The notes: generated from the letters alone by a model not told the origin. Shown: positions 26,182-37,881, numbered from the stretch's first letter. The stretch: 64,000 nt of DNA from an uncultured Alphaproteobacteria bacterium (GCA_902521465.1 CABYRL010000003.1:62001-126000), one strand, 5' to 3'. Numbers and translations are program-made.

Positions 26182-27082
26182 TAAGGTGACTTCCGATTAT
26201 TATACTAAAAAGTATGCTGATACCGTAATAGTTATTGCGACTAAAGTATGAGCCAGCCTTTTCAGGTATATTTTTCCATATAAAATTGAGATCTATAATG
26301 TTTATCAAGAAAATTGTTGTTAATAAGACGTAGTATAAAAAACTGAAATTCAAGCCACTTCCAAAAACTGCTAATAAAAAATATTTCAAAAAAATCATTA
26401 AATTTAAAATGATCATTCTACCGGCCCCAAAAAATAATGTGCTAGAGTATAATTTTAATTCTTTGTCTTCTTTTTCATCCTGAGTAGCATAAATAGTATC
26501 ATAAGTAAGTGTCCAAAAAATTAGTGACACATATAAAATGAGAACAGATAAAAAGGGTACGTTTGAGCCCATTGCCACCCAACCAATAAAACAGCCCCAA
26601 TTATAGGTCAAAGCTAAAATTAATTGGGGTAAGAAAAAAAATCTTTTTGCTAAAGGGTATAAAATTATCAAAGGAGTTATAACAAGCCCTAATACAATAG
26701 CTTCATAATTTATTTGTAATAAAATTATCAAACCTATTATTAAAAGAAAAAATAATAGTATGAGTGAATTCTTTAAACTTATTTGTGATGAGGCTAAAGC
26801 TCTATTTTGTGTTCTACTAACTTTCCTATCGATGTCTTTATCAATAAAATCATTCACTATGCATCCAGCAGATCTCATAACCAATGAACCTATAAAAAAA
26901 ATTATAAACAAAATTAAAATATTATTTGACGAACTATTTGTTGAGGATGCTAAAATGAAACTAATTGGGTAAAAAAGTAGAAGAAAACCAATAGGTTTAT
27001 CTAATCTAACTAAAAGAATGTATGGGTGTGTGAAAGGTGGAAATAATTTAAAAATTAAATTATTCTTATAATTGTTATTCAT
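26174..27082 (-). CDS. ubiA: 4-hydroxybenzoate polyprenyltransferase
   Basis: Prenylates 4-hydroxybenzoate in ubiquinone synthesis. The 302-residue protein has about eight or nine helices; the first Asp-rich prenyl-diphosphate motif is NDFIDKDID with the following NRAL, and the second is DTIYATQDEKED. The ATG at 27082 overlaps the rsmE ATG on the other strand in CATG. It begins the six-gene ubiA-msbA-DUF374-waaA-lpxK-lpxL run, in which each pair overlaps. Confidence 0.94.
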   Translation of the reverse strand: MNNNYKNNLIFKLFPPFTHPYILLVRLDKPIGFLLLFYPISFILASSTNSSSNNILILFIIFFIGSLVMRSAGCIVNDFIDKDIDRKVSRTQNRALASSQISLKNSLILLFFLLIIGLIILLQINYEAIVLGLVITPLIILYPLAKRFFFLPQLILALTYNWGCFIGWVAMGSNVPFLSVLILYVSLIFWTLTYDTIYATQDEKEDKELKLYSSTLFFGAGRMIILNLMIFLKYFLLAVFGSGLNFSFLYYVLLTTIFLINIIDLNFIWKNIPEKAGSYFSRNNYYGISILFSIIIGSHLNV

Positions 27083-27788
27083 GAAGAGAGTTTACTTTAA
27101 TTCAATTATAAAGCAGGGTAGCACTTATGAGCTAGAAAAAAAGTATTATATCCATCTTGTAAAAGTTATAAGGCTTAAAATAGGAGATGAGATCTCTTTG
27201 TTTAACAATATTTCTGGGGAATGGAAGTGCGAAATAATTGATATAAAAAAAAATTTTTTAAAAGCTAAATCGATAAGTCAAATCTCAGCACCTCGAGCAG
27301 AAACTTTGATAGATTTAATGTTTTCTCCCATAAAATACCAAAACAGTGAATTAATTATAAGACAATCAACTGAGATGGGTGTGAGATGTCTATTTCCAAC
27401 ATCATTTAATAGAACTATAAACACAAAGATTAATCTTGATAAGTTTAATACATATGCAGTAGGTGCTGCTCAACAAAGTGGAAGATTATCAATACCAAAC
27501 ATAGACAAGTTAATTGACCTTAAAGATAGGTCTAATATCATGTCTAGTAAAACAGTGCTGATGTTTGATGAGAATCTCAAAGGAATTCATCTATCAAAAG
27601 CTAAAGTTAAACCAAATAGTGAAATTTTAGTTGTTATAGGACCTGAAGGAGGTTTTGAGGAGGAAGAAAGAGCATTTATATCAGGTAGCTCAAAAAATTT
27701 CTTTAATGTGAGTCTGGGCCCAAACATTTTAAAAGCTGACACAGCAGTTATTGCCGCACTTAGTCTAACATTTCACTATTTTTTATAA
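27081..27788 (+). CDS. rsmE: 16S rRNA (uracil1498-N3)-methyltransferase
   Basis: A SPOUT-class methyltransferase acting on U1498 of 16S rRNA. About 235 residues starting MKRVYF; a PUA-like N-terminal domain (HLVKVIRLKIGDEISLFN) precedes the trefoil-knot domain with STEMGV, VVIGPEGGFEEEE and SLGPNILKADTAVIAAL. The ATG at 27081 is chosen over an in-frame TTG at 27072; it shares two bases with the divergent ubiA start. Confidence 0.94.
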   Translation: MKRVYFNSIIKQGSTYELEKKYYIHLVKVIRLKIGDEISLFNNISGEWKCEIIDIKKNFLKAKSISQISAPRAETLIDLMFSPIKYQNSELIIRQSTEMGVRCLFPTSFNRTINTKINLDKFNTYAVGAAQQSGRLSIPNIDKLIDLKDRSNIMSSKTVLMFDENLKGIHLSKAKVKPNSEILVVIGPEGGFEEEERAFISGSSKNFFNVSLGPNILKADTAVIAALSLTFHYFL

Positions 27789-27818
27789 TTATAGCGGGTT
27801 TAAGCGACATCCTGTCAA

Positions 27819-27824
27819 TATACT
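27819..27824 (+). promoter_or_regulatory. Candidate -10 box of the cytochrome oxidase operon
   Basis: TATACT in the 65-bp gap between rsmE and coxB matches five of six -10 bases, with a predicted start about 23 bases before the coxB ATG. No convincing -35 box is seen 16-18 bases upstream, and coxB lacks a clear Shine-Dalgarno sequence, so the assignment is weak. Confidence 0.35.
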
Positions 27825-27853
27825 GTACAAAAAAGATTACTAATATGTCTTAG

Positions 27854-30300
<2,447 letters not shown>

Positions 30301-30303
30301 TTT

Positions 30304-31230
30304 GTGTTAGAAAAAAAGCATCATCAAACTTTTGTACAGACAGAACAAAACCTGTTCTTTTTGCAAGCTGTTAATTTTTTAAAACAACTTTATGTACTAA
30401 TTAAACCTGGCGTAATCTCTCTTGTAATATTTACAGCTTTATGTGCGATGTTATTAGCCCCATCTGATAAAAGTTTATTTATAAAAGGTATGTCTCTTAC
30501 CCTTATAGCAATGGGAGCATCTGGTTCAGCTATTTTAAACATGTGGTTTGATCGAATAATTGACTCGAAAATGGATAGAACAAAGTTTAGACCTATTCCT
30601 TCAGGAAATATCTCAGCAAATACAGCACTTGGGATTGGATTAATTTTTTCATTTTTTTCTGTAGTAGGTTTATTTTTCTTTGGAAATATTAAGGCCTCAA
30701 TCTTATTAGCATTTACAATTCTTTATTACTCTGTTTTTTATACAATGTATCTGAAGCACAAAACTGCACAGAATATAGTGATTGGTGGTTTAGCAGGTGC
30801 TCTCCCTCCAGTGATTGCGTGGATAAGTATTTCAAGTGAACAAATTTTCTACCCGACAATATTATGCTTAATAATATTTTTATGGACACCTCCACACTCT
30901 TGGGCATTAGCTATATTTAGAAACCAAGATTACTCTTACGCTGACATACCGATGTACCCCGTTAAACACGGTATTAAAAAAACACTTTTTATGATGAATA
31001 TTTATTCTCTTTTAATGGTTGCATCAGTAAACTCTCTATATTTTTTTAAATACGTTGGAGTTAGCTTTTTTTTAGGCTCCAATCTTCTCAATGCTTATTT
31101 TATTTACAAACTTTTTAAACTTAATAAGTCACAAAATATTAAGAAAGACTCAATTAAACTTTTTGGATATTCAATTGTTTATCTTTTTCTTATTTTTGCT
31201 TTAACAGTTATTGATAAATATTTATTCTAA
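30304..31230 (+). CDS. ctaB: Protohaem IX farnesyltransferase (haem O synthase)
   Basis: Converts haem B to haem O, the precursor of haem a. The 308-residue UbiA-superfamily membrane protein has the Asp-rich motif NMWFDRIIDSKMDRT and the PIPSG block, with KHKTAQNIVIGGLAGALPP in the second half. The start is GTG at 30304, three bases after the coxA stop. The stop overlaps the ATG of a 33-codon gene (TAATG). Position in the cox operon is standard. Confidence 0.96.
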   Translation: MLEKKHHQTFVQTEQNLFFLQAVNFLKQLYVLIKPGVISLVIFTALCAMLLAPSDKSLFIKGMSLTLIAMGASGSAILNMWFDRIIDSKMDRTKFRPIPSGNISANTALGIGLIFSFFSVVGLFFFGNIKASILLAFTILYYSVFYTMYLKHKTAQNIVIGGLAGALPPVIAWISISSEQIFYPTILCLIIFLWTPPHSWALAIFRNQDYSYADIPMYPVKHGIKKTLFMMNIYSLLMVASVNSLYFFKYVGVSFFLGSNLLNAYFIYKLFKLNKSQNIKKDSIKLFGYSIVYLFLIFALTVIDKYLF

Positions 31231-31331
31231 TGAAAAGAAAAAATAAAAATTTATTAGTCTTGGCCCTACTTTTCATGCTCGTAACAGCATTTTATTTTAT
31301 TACAATATTTAGAATTAAATCTGGTATTTGA
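31230..31331 (+). CDS. CoxF-like single-helix protein (33 aa) of the oxidase operon
   Basis: MKRKNKNLLVLALLFMLVT and then AFYFITIFRIKSGI: a basic N-terminus, one membrane helix and a short tail. Alphaproteobacterial cox operons often carry a tiny single-helix gene (CoxF-type, presumed assembly factor or subunit) exactly here, between ctaB and ctaG. The ATG overlaps the ctaB stop by one base and its TGA overlaps the ctaG TTG start, so the gene is held by coupling on both sides. Function is inferred from position only. Confidence 0.75.
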   Translation: MKRKNKNLLVLALLFMLVTAFYFITIFRIKSGI

Positions 31332-31864
31332 ACGTATCAAATAAAAATAAAACATTAATTTTTTTAATGTTGATACTTGGATTTATGCTAAGTCTAGTGA
31401 TTTTTTCTGTGCCACTATATAAGCTTTTTTGTGACCTAACTGGTTTTCAAGGTTTTAATAAAGAAGTAAAAATTCAAGAACAACACCAAAATATCAACTT
31501 GGGGGAACTTGATATAAAAGTTATATTTTCAGCTCAGGTAAATGAAGGTTTGGACTGGATGTTCGAAGCTCCTCAAAAAATGAATATTACAGAAGGTGTA
31601 AAGTATGATGTTGTTTTTAAAGCTAAAAACAATACTGATGTTAGCTCAACAGGTACGTCTATATTTAACATTTTACCACCTAAAATTGGCCCATACTTAT
31701 ATAAGATTGAATGCTTTTGCTTTATTAATCAAACGATAAAACCGAATCAAGTTGTTGAGTTTCCTGTCACTTTCTACTTAGATCCATTAATACTTGACGA
31801 TCCTGAGGCAAGTAGGACTAAGAATGTCACTTTGTCATATACCTTTTTTGAGAAAAAAGAATGA
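31328..31864 (+). CDS. ctaG: Cytochrome c oxidase assembly protein CtaG (Cox11)
   Basis: A copper chaperone that inserts CuB into subunit I. 178 residues: one N-terminal helix, then a periplasmic immunoglobulin-like domain. PLYKLFCDLTGFQG follows the helix, and the copper-binding KIECFCF motif lies near residue 120. The start is a TTG at 31328 forming TTGA with the stop of the preceding 33-aa gene; no earlier or nearby ATG fits the conserved helix, so a non-ATG start is likely. Confidence 0.93.
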   Translation: MNVSNKNKTLIFLMLILGFMLSLVIFSVPLYKLFCDLTGFQGFNKEVKIQEQHQNINLGELDIKVIFSAQVNEGLDWMFEAPQKMNITEGVKYDVVFKAKNNTDVSSTGTSIFNILPPKIGPYLYKIECFCFINQTIKPNQVVEFPVTFYLDPLILDDPEASRTKNVTLSYTFFEKKE

Positions 31865-31876
31865 AATATTATGTAA

Positions 31877-32719
31877 ATGGTTGATTTAGTATTTAAAGAC
31901 TCTGAAAAAAAACATAAATTTCATCTCGTAAATCCCAGTCCCTGGCCATTAGTTGGTGCTTTTTCAGCTCTTTTTCTAGTTTCAGGAGCTATTTTGTATA
32001 TGCACTATGAGATGCTATGGCCTATGTTGGCAGGTCTTGTTCTAATACTTTTTACTATGTTTATGTGGTGGCGAGACATAATAAAAGAGAGTACTTTTTT
32101 GAAAGTACATAATTCAATCACTGAGATTGGTCTTAGGTGGGGTATGGCTCTGTTCATCACATCAGAAGTAATGTTTTTTGTTGCTTTCTTTTGGGCTTTT
32201 TTTGATGCAAGTCTATTACCTAAAACATTTTTAGCTGAGTACAAAGAAGTTTTTACAGGCACTCTTGGAATAGGAGTTTGGCCCCCAAAAGGAATTGAAA
32301 CTTTTGACCCACTAGACATCCCATATTTAAATACCTTGATTTTACTTTTATCAGGCACTACCTGTACATGGGCACACCATGAATTAAGAGAGGGTAACAA
32401 TAAAGAGGCTCTTAAAGGTTTATATTACACAGTTTTTTTAGGTTTCATATTTTCACTTTTACAAATTTATGAATACCAACATGCAACTTTTGGTTTTACT
32501 GAAGGTATATATCCTTCAACTTTTTTCATGGCAACCGGTTTTCATGGTTTTCATGTATTAATTGGTACTTTATTCTTATTAGTCTGTTTATTGAGAATAA
32601 GAAAAGGTCATTTAACCCCAAAAAGACATTTTGGTTTTGAGGCAGCTGCATGGTATTGGCATTTTGTTGATGTTGTTTGGTTGTTTTTATACATAAGTAT
32701 CTATTGGTGGGGAAGATAA
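31877..32719 (+). CDS. coxC: Cytochrome c oxidase subunit III
   Basis: A structural subunit that stabilises the catalytic core. 280 residues, seven predicted helices; HKFHLVNPSPWPLVGA at the N-terminus, WWRDIIKES, GLRWGMALFITSEVMFF and FHGFHVLIGT with a terminal HFVDVVWLFLYISIYWWG are the family blocks. It follows ctaG by 12 bp and precedes surf1 by 43 bp. Confidence 0.97.
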   Translation: MVDLVFKDSEKKHKFHLVNPSPWPLVGAFSALFLVSGAILYMHYEMLWPMLAGLVLILFTMFMWWRDIIKESTFLKVHNSITEIGLRWGMALFITSEVMFFVAFFWAFFDASLLPKTFLAEYKEVFTGTLGIGVWPPKGIETFDPLDIPYLNTLILLLSGTTCTWAHHELREGNNKEALKGLYYTVFLGFIFSLLQIYEYQHATFGFTEGIYPSTFFMATGFHGFHVLIGTLFLLVCLLRIRKGHLTPKRHFGFEAAAWYWHFVDVVWLFLYISIYWWGR

Positions 32720-32762
32720 ACCAAACATTTTTATCTTTTACATTTAAACTAAAATTTTATTT

Positions 32763-33434
32763 ATGAATAAGTCATCATTAACATTTGTATTTATAGGAAT
32801 TTCTATTTTAACCTTTATCTTAGGTACATGGCAACTTTACCGACTAAATTGGAAAAATGATTTAATGGACAATATACGTAATTCAATTCTCAATCCCTCT
32901 TTGTTTTCTGGTGATCTAAACTACAATAATTTAGTTTCAGTAAAATTAGATGATAATTATACAATATTAAATAAACCAATTTATTTGGAGTCAAAAACAT
33001 TTAAAGGAAAACCAGGTTATCACCTAATACTTCCGGTAAAGTATAAAAATAGCATATATAGTGTTATTAATTTTGGATGGTTTTTAGACAAAGACGTTGA
33101 TAAAGTTCAAAATATCATTGATAGATTTCAATTCATAGACAACCCTAAGGTATACATAAGAGATTTCAATTCAGATAAACCTTTTTTTACGCCAGAGAAT
33201 GATTTGTCCAATAATACTTGGTACTCTGTTAATAAAACTGATTTTAATCAATTTTATCAACATTCATTCCTATCCAAATATTATTTTGTTCTTCTAGATG
33301 ATAGGGTATCTAAACATACCTTTAACCCTCTTATATTTTTGAGAAATAATCATTTGAATTATTCAATAACTTGGTTTTTGCTTAGCTTGTCAAGTATCGT
33401 TATGCTGTTAATTATAAGAAGAAAACATGAATAA
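32763..33434 (+). CDS. SURF1-family cytochrome oxidase assembly protein
   Basis: Helps deliver haem a to subunit I. The 223-residue protein has the two-helix SURF1 topology: an N-terminal helix ending LGTWQLYRLNWK and a C-terminal helix (LNYSITWFLLSLSSIVMLLIIRRK), with a periplasmic domain between. The motifs ESKTFKGKPGYHLILPV and VINFGWF are the usual family blocks. It ends the cox gene group and overlaps the M32 peptidase gene by 8 bp. Confidence 0.92.
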   Translation: MNKSSLTFVFIGISILTFILGTWQLYRLNWKNDLMDNIRNSILNPSLFSGDLNYNNLVSVKLDDNYTILNKPIYLESKTFKGKPGYHLILPVKYKNSIYSVINFGWFLDKDVDKVQNIIDRFQFIDNPKVYIRDFNSDKPFFTPENDLSNNTWYSVNKTDFNQFYQHSFLSKYYFVLLDDRVSKHTFNPLIFLRNNHLNYSITWFLLSLSSIVMLLIIRRKHE

Positions 33435-34866
33435 ACTCAAAGATTATTTTAAAAGCTACTATGTGTTGAATGATGTCAGTGGTCTTTTATTTTGGGATAA
33501 CGCAACTAATCTACCAAAAAAAAGTATCGAGTCTAGATCAGAGCAAATGTCTATCTTGTCTAACTTTACAGATAGAATATTTAGAAGCGAAGATATTCAA
33601 GAAGAAATTCAAAAAGCTGAAAATACAAAATTAAGCGAAGCAGATAGTAGGTCTTTAAAATTAATGAAGAGTATTATCGTCAAAGAAAATGCTATTGACC
33701 CAGATTTGAAAACTCTACTGATAAAAAAAAAACTAGCTTGTGAGCACTTATGGAGAGAGGCTAGATCAAAAAATGACTCTGCAATAATTGAAAAAGATTT
33801 TAATGATCTATTAGATTTAGTGCATGAGGAAGCGTCTCAATTAGCTAAGGCTACTAATCTATCACCTTATGACTCTTTAATTTCAAAATATGATATGGAT
33901 TATGACTCATCAAAGATCGACCAAGTTTTTTCAATAATTGAGAGTGATATAATACCTAAATATTTGGATGTTAAAAAAATTAAATCACCTCATATTTACA
34001 AATCAAATATTTCAGACTCAGAAATATTAAAAATGGTAAAAGTAAAATTAGAACAACTCAACTTCGATTTTGATAGAGGTAGAATTGACCAATCTCATCA
34101 TCCTTTTTGTGGAGGAGCTACAAATGATGTAAGGATAACAACTAGGTTTGAAGATAATATATTAGAGTCCTTATCAGCATTATTTCATGAGACTGGCCAT
34201 GGAGTTTATGAGCAGAACCGACCTAATGAATATCTTTATGAACCATTGGGTCAATCTCGTAGTTTAAGTGTCCATGAAAGCCAATCTCTTTTTTTTGAAA
34301 ATCATATCTTTAAATCAAAGGTTTATTTTAAAATTATAAACAAGATTTTTGATAACTCTAAAGATTTGGAAAAATCGTTTTTAGAGCATTATCATACCGT
34401 GAGAGTTAATCCTATAAGGGTTAGTGCTGATGAATTTTCTTACCCGATACATGTTTACATTAGGTATAAAATTGAAAAAGAGATATTTAAAAACAAAATT
34501 AAATTTAAAGATATAAAAAATTTATGGAATGAAAACTATTTAAATCATTTGTCAATCAATCTTATTTCAGAGACAGAAGGGGTTCTCCAAGATATTCATT
34601 GGTATGAAGGTATATTTGGTTATTTCCCTACTTATGCACTTGGTGCTATGATAGCATCACAAATAAAATTTAATTGCCCTATATTTGACATTTTTTTAGA
34701 CAACCCTAATGAAGAAAATATAAATAATTTAATCATTTGGTTAAATACTAATATCCATCAAAAAGCTTCTTTATATTCATCTGATGAAATGTTACAAAGC
34801 ATTTCTGGTGAGAATTTAAACCCAAAATATTATTTAGAGCATTTGGTAGATAGATTTGTTAAATGA
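33427..34866 (+). CDS. Carboxypeptidase Taq (M32) metallopeptidase
   Basis: A cytosolic zinc carboxypeptidase of 479 residues, normal for M32. The zinc site is HETGHGVYEQ with the HExxH pattern, followed by SLSVHESQSLFFEN (third ligand Glu region) and the HPF and DEFSYP blocks characteristic of the family. It lies between surf1 and thrC with 8-bp and 4-bp overlaps and so probably shares the cox transcript, though no functional link to respiration is known. Confidence 0.93.
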   Translation: MNKLKDYFKSYYVLNDVSGLLFWDNATNLPKKSIESRSEQMSILSNFTDRIFRSEDIQEEIQKAENTKLSEADSRSLKLMKSIIVKENAIDPDLKTLLIKKKLACEHLWREARSKNDSAIIEKDFNDLLDLVHEEASQLAKATNLSPYDSLISKYDMDYDSSKIDQVFSIIESDIIPKYLDVKKIKSPHIYKSNISDSEILKMVKVKLEQLNFDFDRGRIDQSHHPFCGGATNDVRITTRFEDNILESLSALFHETGHGVYEQNRPNEYLYEPLGQSRSLSVHESQSLFFENHIFKSKVYFKIINKIFDNSKDLEKSFLEHYHTVRVNPIRVSADEFSYPIHVYIRYKIEKEIFKNKIKFKDIKNLWNENYLNHLSINLISETEGVLQDIHWYEGIFGYFPTYALGAMIASQIKFNCPIFDIFLDNPNEENINNLIIWLNTNIHQKASLYSSDEMLQSISGENLNPKYYLEHLVDRFVK

Positions 34867-36215
34867 AATACATAAGTACACGAGATAATAAAAAAGAGTA
34901 CTCTGCTGAGCAGGTACTGAATTTCGGCCTAGCACCAGATGGAGGTCTATTTATTCCAAATGAAATTCCTAAATTTAGTAATAATCAAATAAATGCACTA
35001 AAAGGAAAAAATTATTTTGAAATAGCAAATTTTATCTTAACACCTTTTTTATCAGATTTATTTGAAGCCTCAATAATTAAAAAGATTATCGAAGAGGCTT
35101 ATTGTAAATTTGATAAAGAAATTGTTTCAATATCAAACATTGGTGACAATGATCTATTGAATTTATTTCATGGTCCGACACTAGCTTTTAAAGATTACGC
35201 TATGTGTTTGTTAGCTAAAATATATGAATACTATTTAAAGAAACTAGATAGAAAATTAGTAGTGATCGGAGCAACTTCTGGCGATACCGGTTCTGCAGCA
35301 ATTCAAGCCTTTAAAGATATTGAAAATATTAGTATTTTTATTCTGCACCCTCATAACTCCACATCTCTCTTCCAAAGAAAACAAATGACAACGAGTGGAG
35401 GCAATAATGTCTTTAATATTGCCCTGAATGGGAGTTTTGATGATTGTCAAAATTTAGTAAAAAAACTATTTAGAGACAGGGGTATAAATAATAAATATAG
35501 CTTTACTGCAGTGAATTCAATTAATTGGTTTAGGGTGTTACCACAATCAATTTATTATGCATGGTCATATCTTAATCATAATATTGATAATTTTGTTGTA
35601 CCAAGTGGTAATTTTGGAAATATTTATTCTGCCCATTTGCTAAAATCAATGGGATTTCCAATAAATAAGTTAATTGTTGCGACAAATGAGAATAACATTT
35701 TACATCGAATCATAAGCAATAATGATCTACATCTCTACGATGTTGTAAAAACTAATAGCCCTAGCATGGATATAACAATATCAAGTAATTTTGAAAGACT
35801 TTTAGCAGAGCTTCTTGGACCAAGGGCAACAAATGAGCTTTTTCAAAATATTCAAAGCAATGAACATAATAAAAAATTAGAAAGTACTATTCATAAGTCA
35901 TTATCTGAAAAATTTTTATCTGAGAGTGCAACTTCTAAAGAGGTTGAAAATCAAATTAAAATTACATATGAAAATCACAAGATCTTATTAGATCCTCATA
36001 CAGCTGTAGGTATTGTATGTGCGGAAAAATTAAATTTAAAAAAAGCAATGTGTCTTGCTTGTGCCCATCCAGTAAAATTTCAAGAAACTGTCGAAAAGGT
36101 AGTAGGTAACGATATAAAATATGATAAAAACATAGAGTTTCTTAATGATGAAAAATTTGCAATTTTAGATAACAATTACAAGGAACTAGGAGAATATATA
36201 GAAGCACATGCCTAA
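34863..36215 (+). CDS. thrC: Threonine synthase
   Basis: PLP-dependent conversion of O-phosphohomoserine to threonine. 450 residues, with the PLP lysine in HGPTLAFKDYAM, the phosphate-binding VVIGATSGDTGSAA and VPSGNFGNI. The N-terminal YISTRDNKKEYSAEQVLNFGLAPDGGLFIP is the class 1 (bacterial/fungal) opening. It overlaps the M32 gene (ATGA) and the M16 peptidase gene by 8 bp. thrB, the preceding enzyme, lies 3 kb away on the other strand. Confidence 0.96.
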   Translation: MKYISTRDNKKEYSAEQVLNFGLAPDGGLFIPNEIPKFSNNQINALKGKNYFEIANFILTPFLSDLFEASIIKKIIEEAYCKFDKEIVSISNIGDNDLLNLFHGPTLAFKDYAMCLLAKIYEYYLKKLDRKLVVIGATSGDTGSAAIQAFKDIENISIFILHPHNSTSLFQRKQMTTSGGNNVFNIALNGSFDDCQNLVKKLFRDRGINNKYSFTAVNSINWFRVLPQSIYYAWSYLNHNIDNFVVPSGNFGNIYSAHLLKSMGFPINKLIVATNENNILHRIISNNDLHLYDVVKTNSPSMDITISSNFERLLAELLGPRATNELFQNIQSNEHNKKLESTIHKSLSEKFLSESATSKEVENQIKITYENHKILLDPHTAVGIVCAEKLNLKKAMCLACAHPVKFQETVEKVVGNDIKYDKNIEFLNDEKFAILDNNYKELGEYIEAHA

Positions 36216-37461
36216 TATTCATAAGCTTAAAAATGGAATGACCTTAATAACAGATTATGTAAACACTGTAGAAACAGTAAGTGTAGGAATGTGGAACAAG
36301 GTCGGTGCAAGAAATGAACGAAAAGAAATCAATGGTGTTGCTCACTTATTAGAGCACATGGCATTCAAAGGAACAAAAAATAGATCAGCTGCTCAAATAG
36401 CAAAAGAGGTTGAGCTAGTAGGTAATTCTCACAATGCCTATACTTCAAGAGAAATAACTGCCTATTACATGAGTGGATTAAAGGAAAATGTTGAACTGTC
36501 CATAGACGTAATTAGCGATATCTTGCAGTTTTCAACTTTTGACTCTAAGGAACTCGACAAAGAGAGAGGAGTCATATTACAAGAGATTGGAATGTATGCT
36601 GACGAGCCAGATAGTATTGTTGCTGATAAATTCGACGAGTTAGCTTACCCTGACCAACCCATGGGTAGGTCAATTTTAGGTACGGCTGAAATTATAAAGT
36701 CCATATCAAGGGATGAAGTAGAGGGTTTTATGAAAGGTTTCTATAACCCAAAAAAAATGGTGTTTTCTGTATCAGGAAATTTTGAAGAGGATAAAATAAT
36801 TAAACTTGTTGAGGATAAATTCCAAAATCTCCCTCTTGGGGAAGACGATTATACTCCAAAATCTTCTTATGTTGGTGGAGAATACCGCCAAGAGAAAAAT
36901 TTAGAACAGGTAAAGTTATTACTAGGTTTTGAAGGCGTAGATATTCATTCAGATCTTTACTATGCAACAAGGGTTTATTCAACACTTCTCGGCTCTGGTA
37001 TGTCTTCAAGACTATTTCAAGAAATTCGAGAAAAAAGAGGTTTAGTCTATAGCATATACAGCAGTGGTGATTTCTTTTCTGACTCAGGTATTTTTTATGT
37101 CTATGCTGGCACAGGCCATAAGGAAGTAAAAGAATTAATACCCGTACTTTGCGATCAATTAAATATTAATGCTAATACTTTTATGCAGGAGGAATTAACT
37201 AAGACTAAAGCTAAATTTAAAGTAGGAATTCTAAAAGGAGAGGAAAGTATCTCAACAAGATGTAGATCTAATGCTTCTAGTTATTTAATGCACAATAAGG
37301 TTAGATCTCCCGAGGAATTTATTTCAAAAATTGACTCTGTGCAATTAGAGGACCTTGAAAAAGCAAGAAAAAAAATACTAGACTCTAATTTAACTCTCTC
37401 ATCAATAGGACCTATTGATAACCTTGAAACAGCTGAACTAGTTAAACGAAGACTCAGTTAG
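36208..37461 (+). CDS. M16 zinc peptidase, mitochondrial-processing-peptidase-like
   Basis: A 417-residue pitrilysin-family peptidase with the inverted zinc motif HLLEH (His46, Glu49, His50) and a downstream ligand Glu in the KERGVILQEIGM block. The C-terminal half keeps the inactive homologous domain (GSGMSSRLFQEIREKRGL is the substrate-binding R/Y element). The alphaproteobacterial homologue following thrC is the presumed ancestor of MPP-beta. Its 3' end overlaps convergent rnhA by 24 bp, the longest convergent overlap in the window. Confidence 0.93.
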   Translation: MPNIHKLKNGMTLITDYVNTVETVSVGMWNKVGARNERKEINGVAHLLEHMAFKGTKNRSAAQIAKEVELVGNSHNAYTSREITAYYMSGLKENVELSIDVISDILQFSTFDSKELDKERGVILQEIGMYADEPDSIVADKFDELAYPDQPMGRSILGTAEIIKSISRDEVEGFMKGFYNPKKMVFSVSGNFEEDKIIKLVEDKFQNLPLGEDDYTPKSSYVGGEYRQEKNLEQVKLLLGFEGVDIHSDLYYATRVYSTLLGSGMSSRLFQEIREKRGLVYSIYSSGDFFSDSGIFYVYAGTGHKEVKELIPVLCDQLNINANTFMQEELTKTKAKFKVGILKGEESISTRCRSNASSYLMHNKVRSPEEFISKIDSVQLEDLEKARKKILDSNLTLSSIGPIDNLETAELVKRRLS

Positions 37462-37881
37462 AGTTTCTGCTGCTTTTCTAGCAAGTGTATCAACTTGGTT
37501 ATTGAATTCATCGATATTATGTGCCTTTACCCAATTCCAATTAATATTTTTATTAAGGTTTAATTCATCTAATCGTTCCCAAAGCTCTTTATTTTTAACT
37601 GGCTGTTTTCTTGATGTTTTCCAATTATTTTTTTTCCAATTTATTATCCATGTTGTAATACCCTGTTTAACATAATTGCTATCTGTGTTAATTGAAATGT
37701 CTCTAAATTCTTTTAAAAACTCTAGTGCTTTAATAACAGCAACTAGCTCCATTTGATTATTTGTAGTGTTAAGTTCGAAACCAGTTCTATAGCAAATATT
37801 CTTTTCTCCCAAAATCAAAAATGCCCATCCTCCATTACCAGGATTTCCTAGACAAGAACCATCTGTATAGACACTAATCAA
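37438..37881 (-). CDS. rnhA: Ribonuclease HI
   Basis: Cleaves RNA in RNA-DNA hybrids. 147 residues; the four carboxylates are in VYTDGSCLGNPG (Asp7), NQMELVAVI (Glu), INTDSNYV (Asp) and NNQVDTLARKAA (Asp). The basic helix region (WKKNNWKTSRKQPVKN) matches E. coli RNase HI. It overlaps the thrB stop by 4 bp; thrB-rnhA pairing is conserved in alphaproteobacteria. Confidence 0.96.
   Translation of the reverse strand: MISVYTDGSCLGNPGNGGWAFLILGEKNICYRTGFELNTTNNQMELVAVIKALEFLKEFRDISINTDSNYVKQGITTWIINWKKNNWKTSRKQPVKNKELWERLDELNLNKNINWNWVKAHNIDEFNNQVDTLARKAAETLTESSFN

Noticed and set aside
32005-32400. 131-codon minus-strand frame opposite coxC
   Set aside because: Antisense shadow of coxC with no promoter, start signal or family resemblance.
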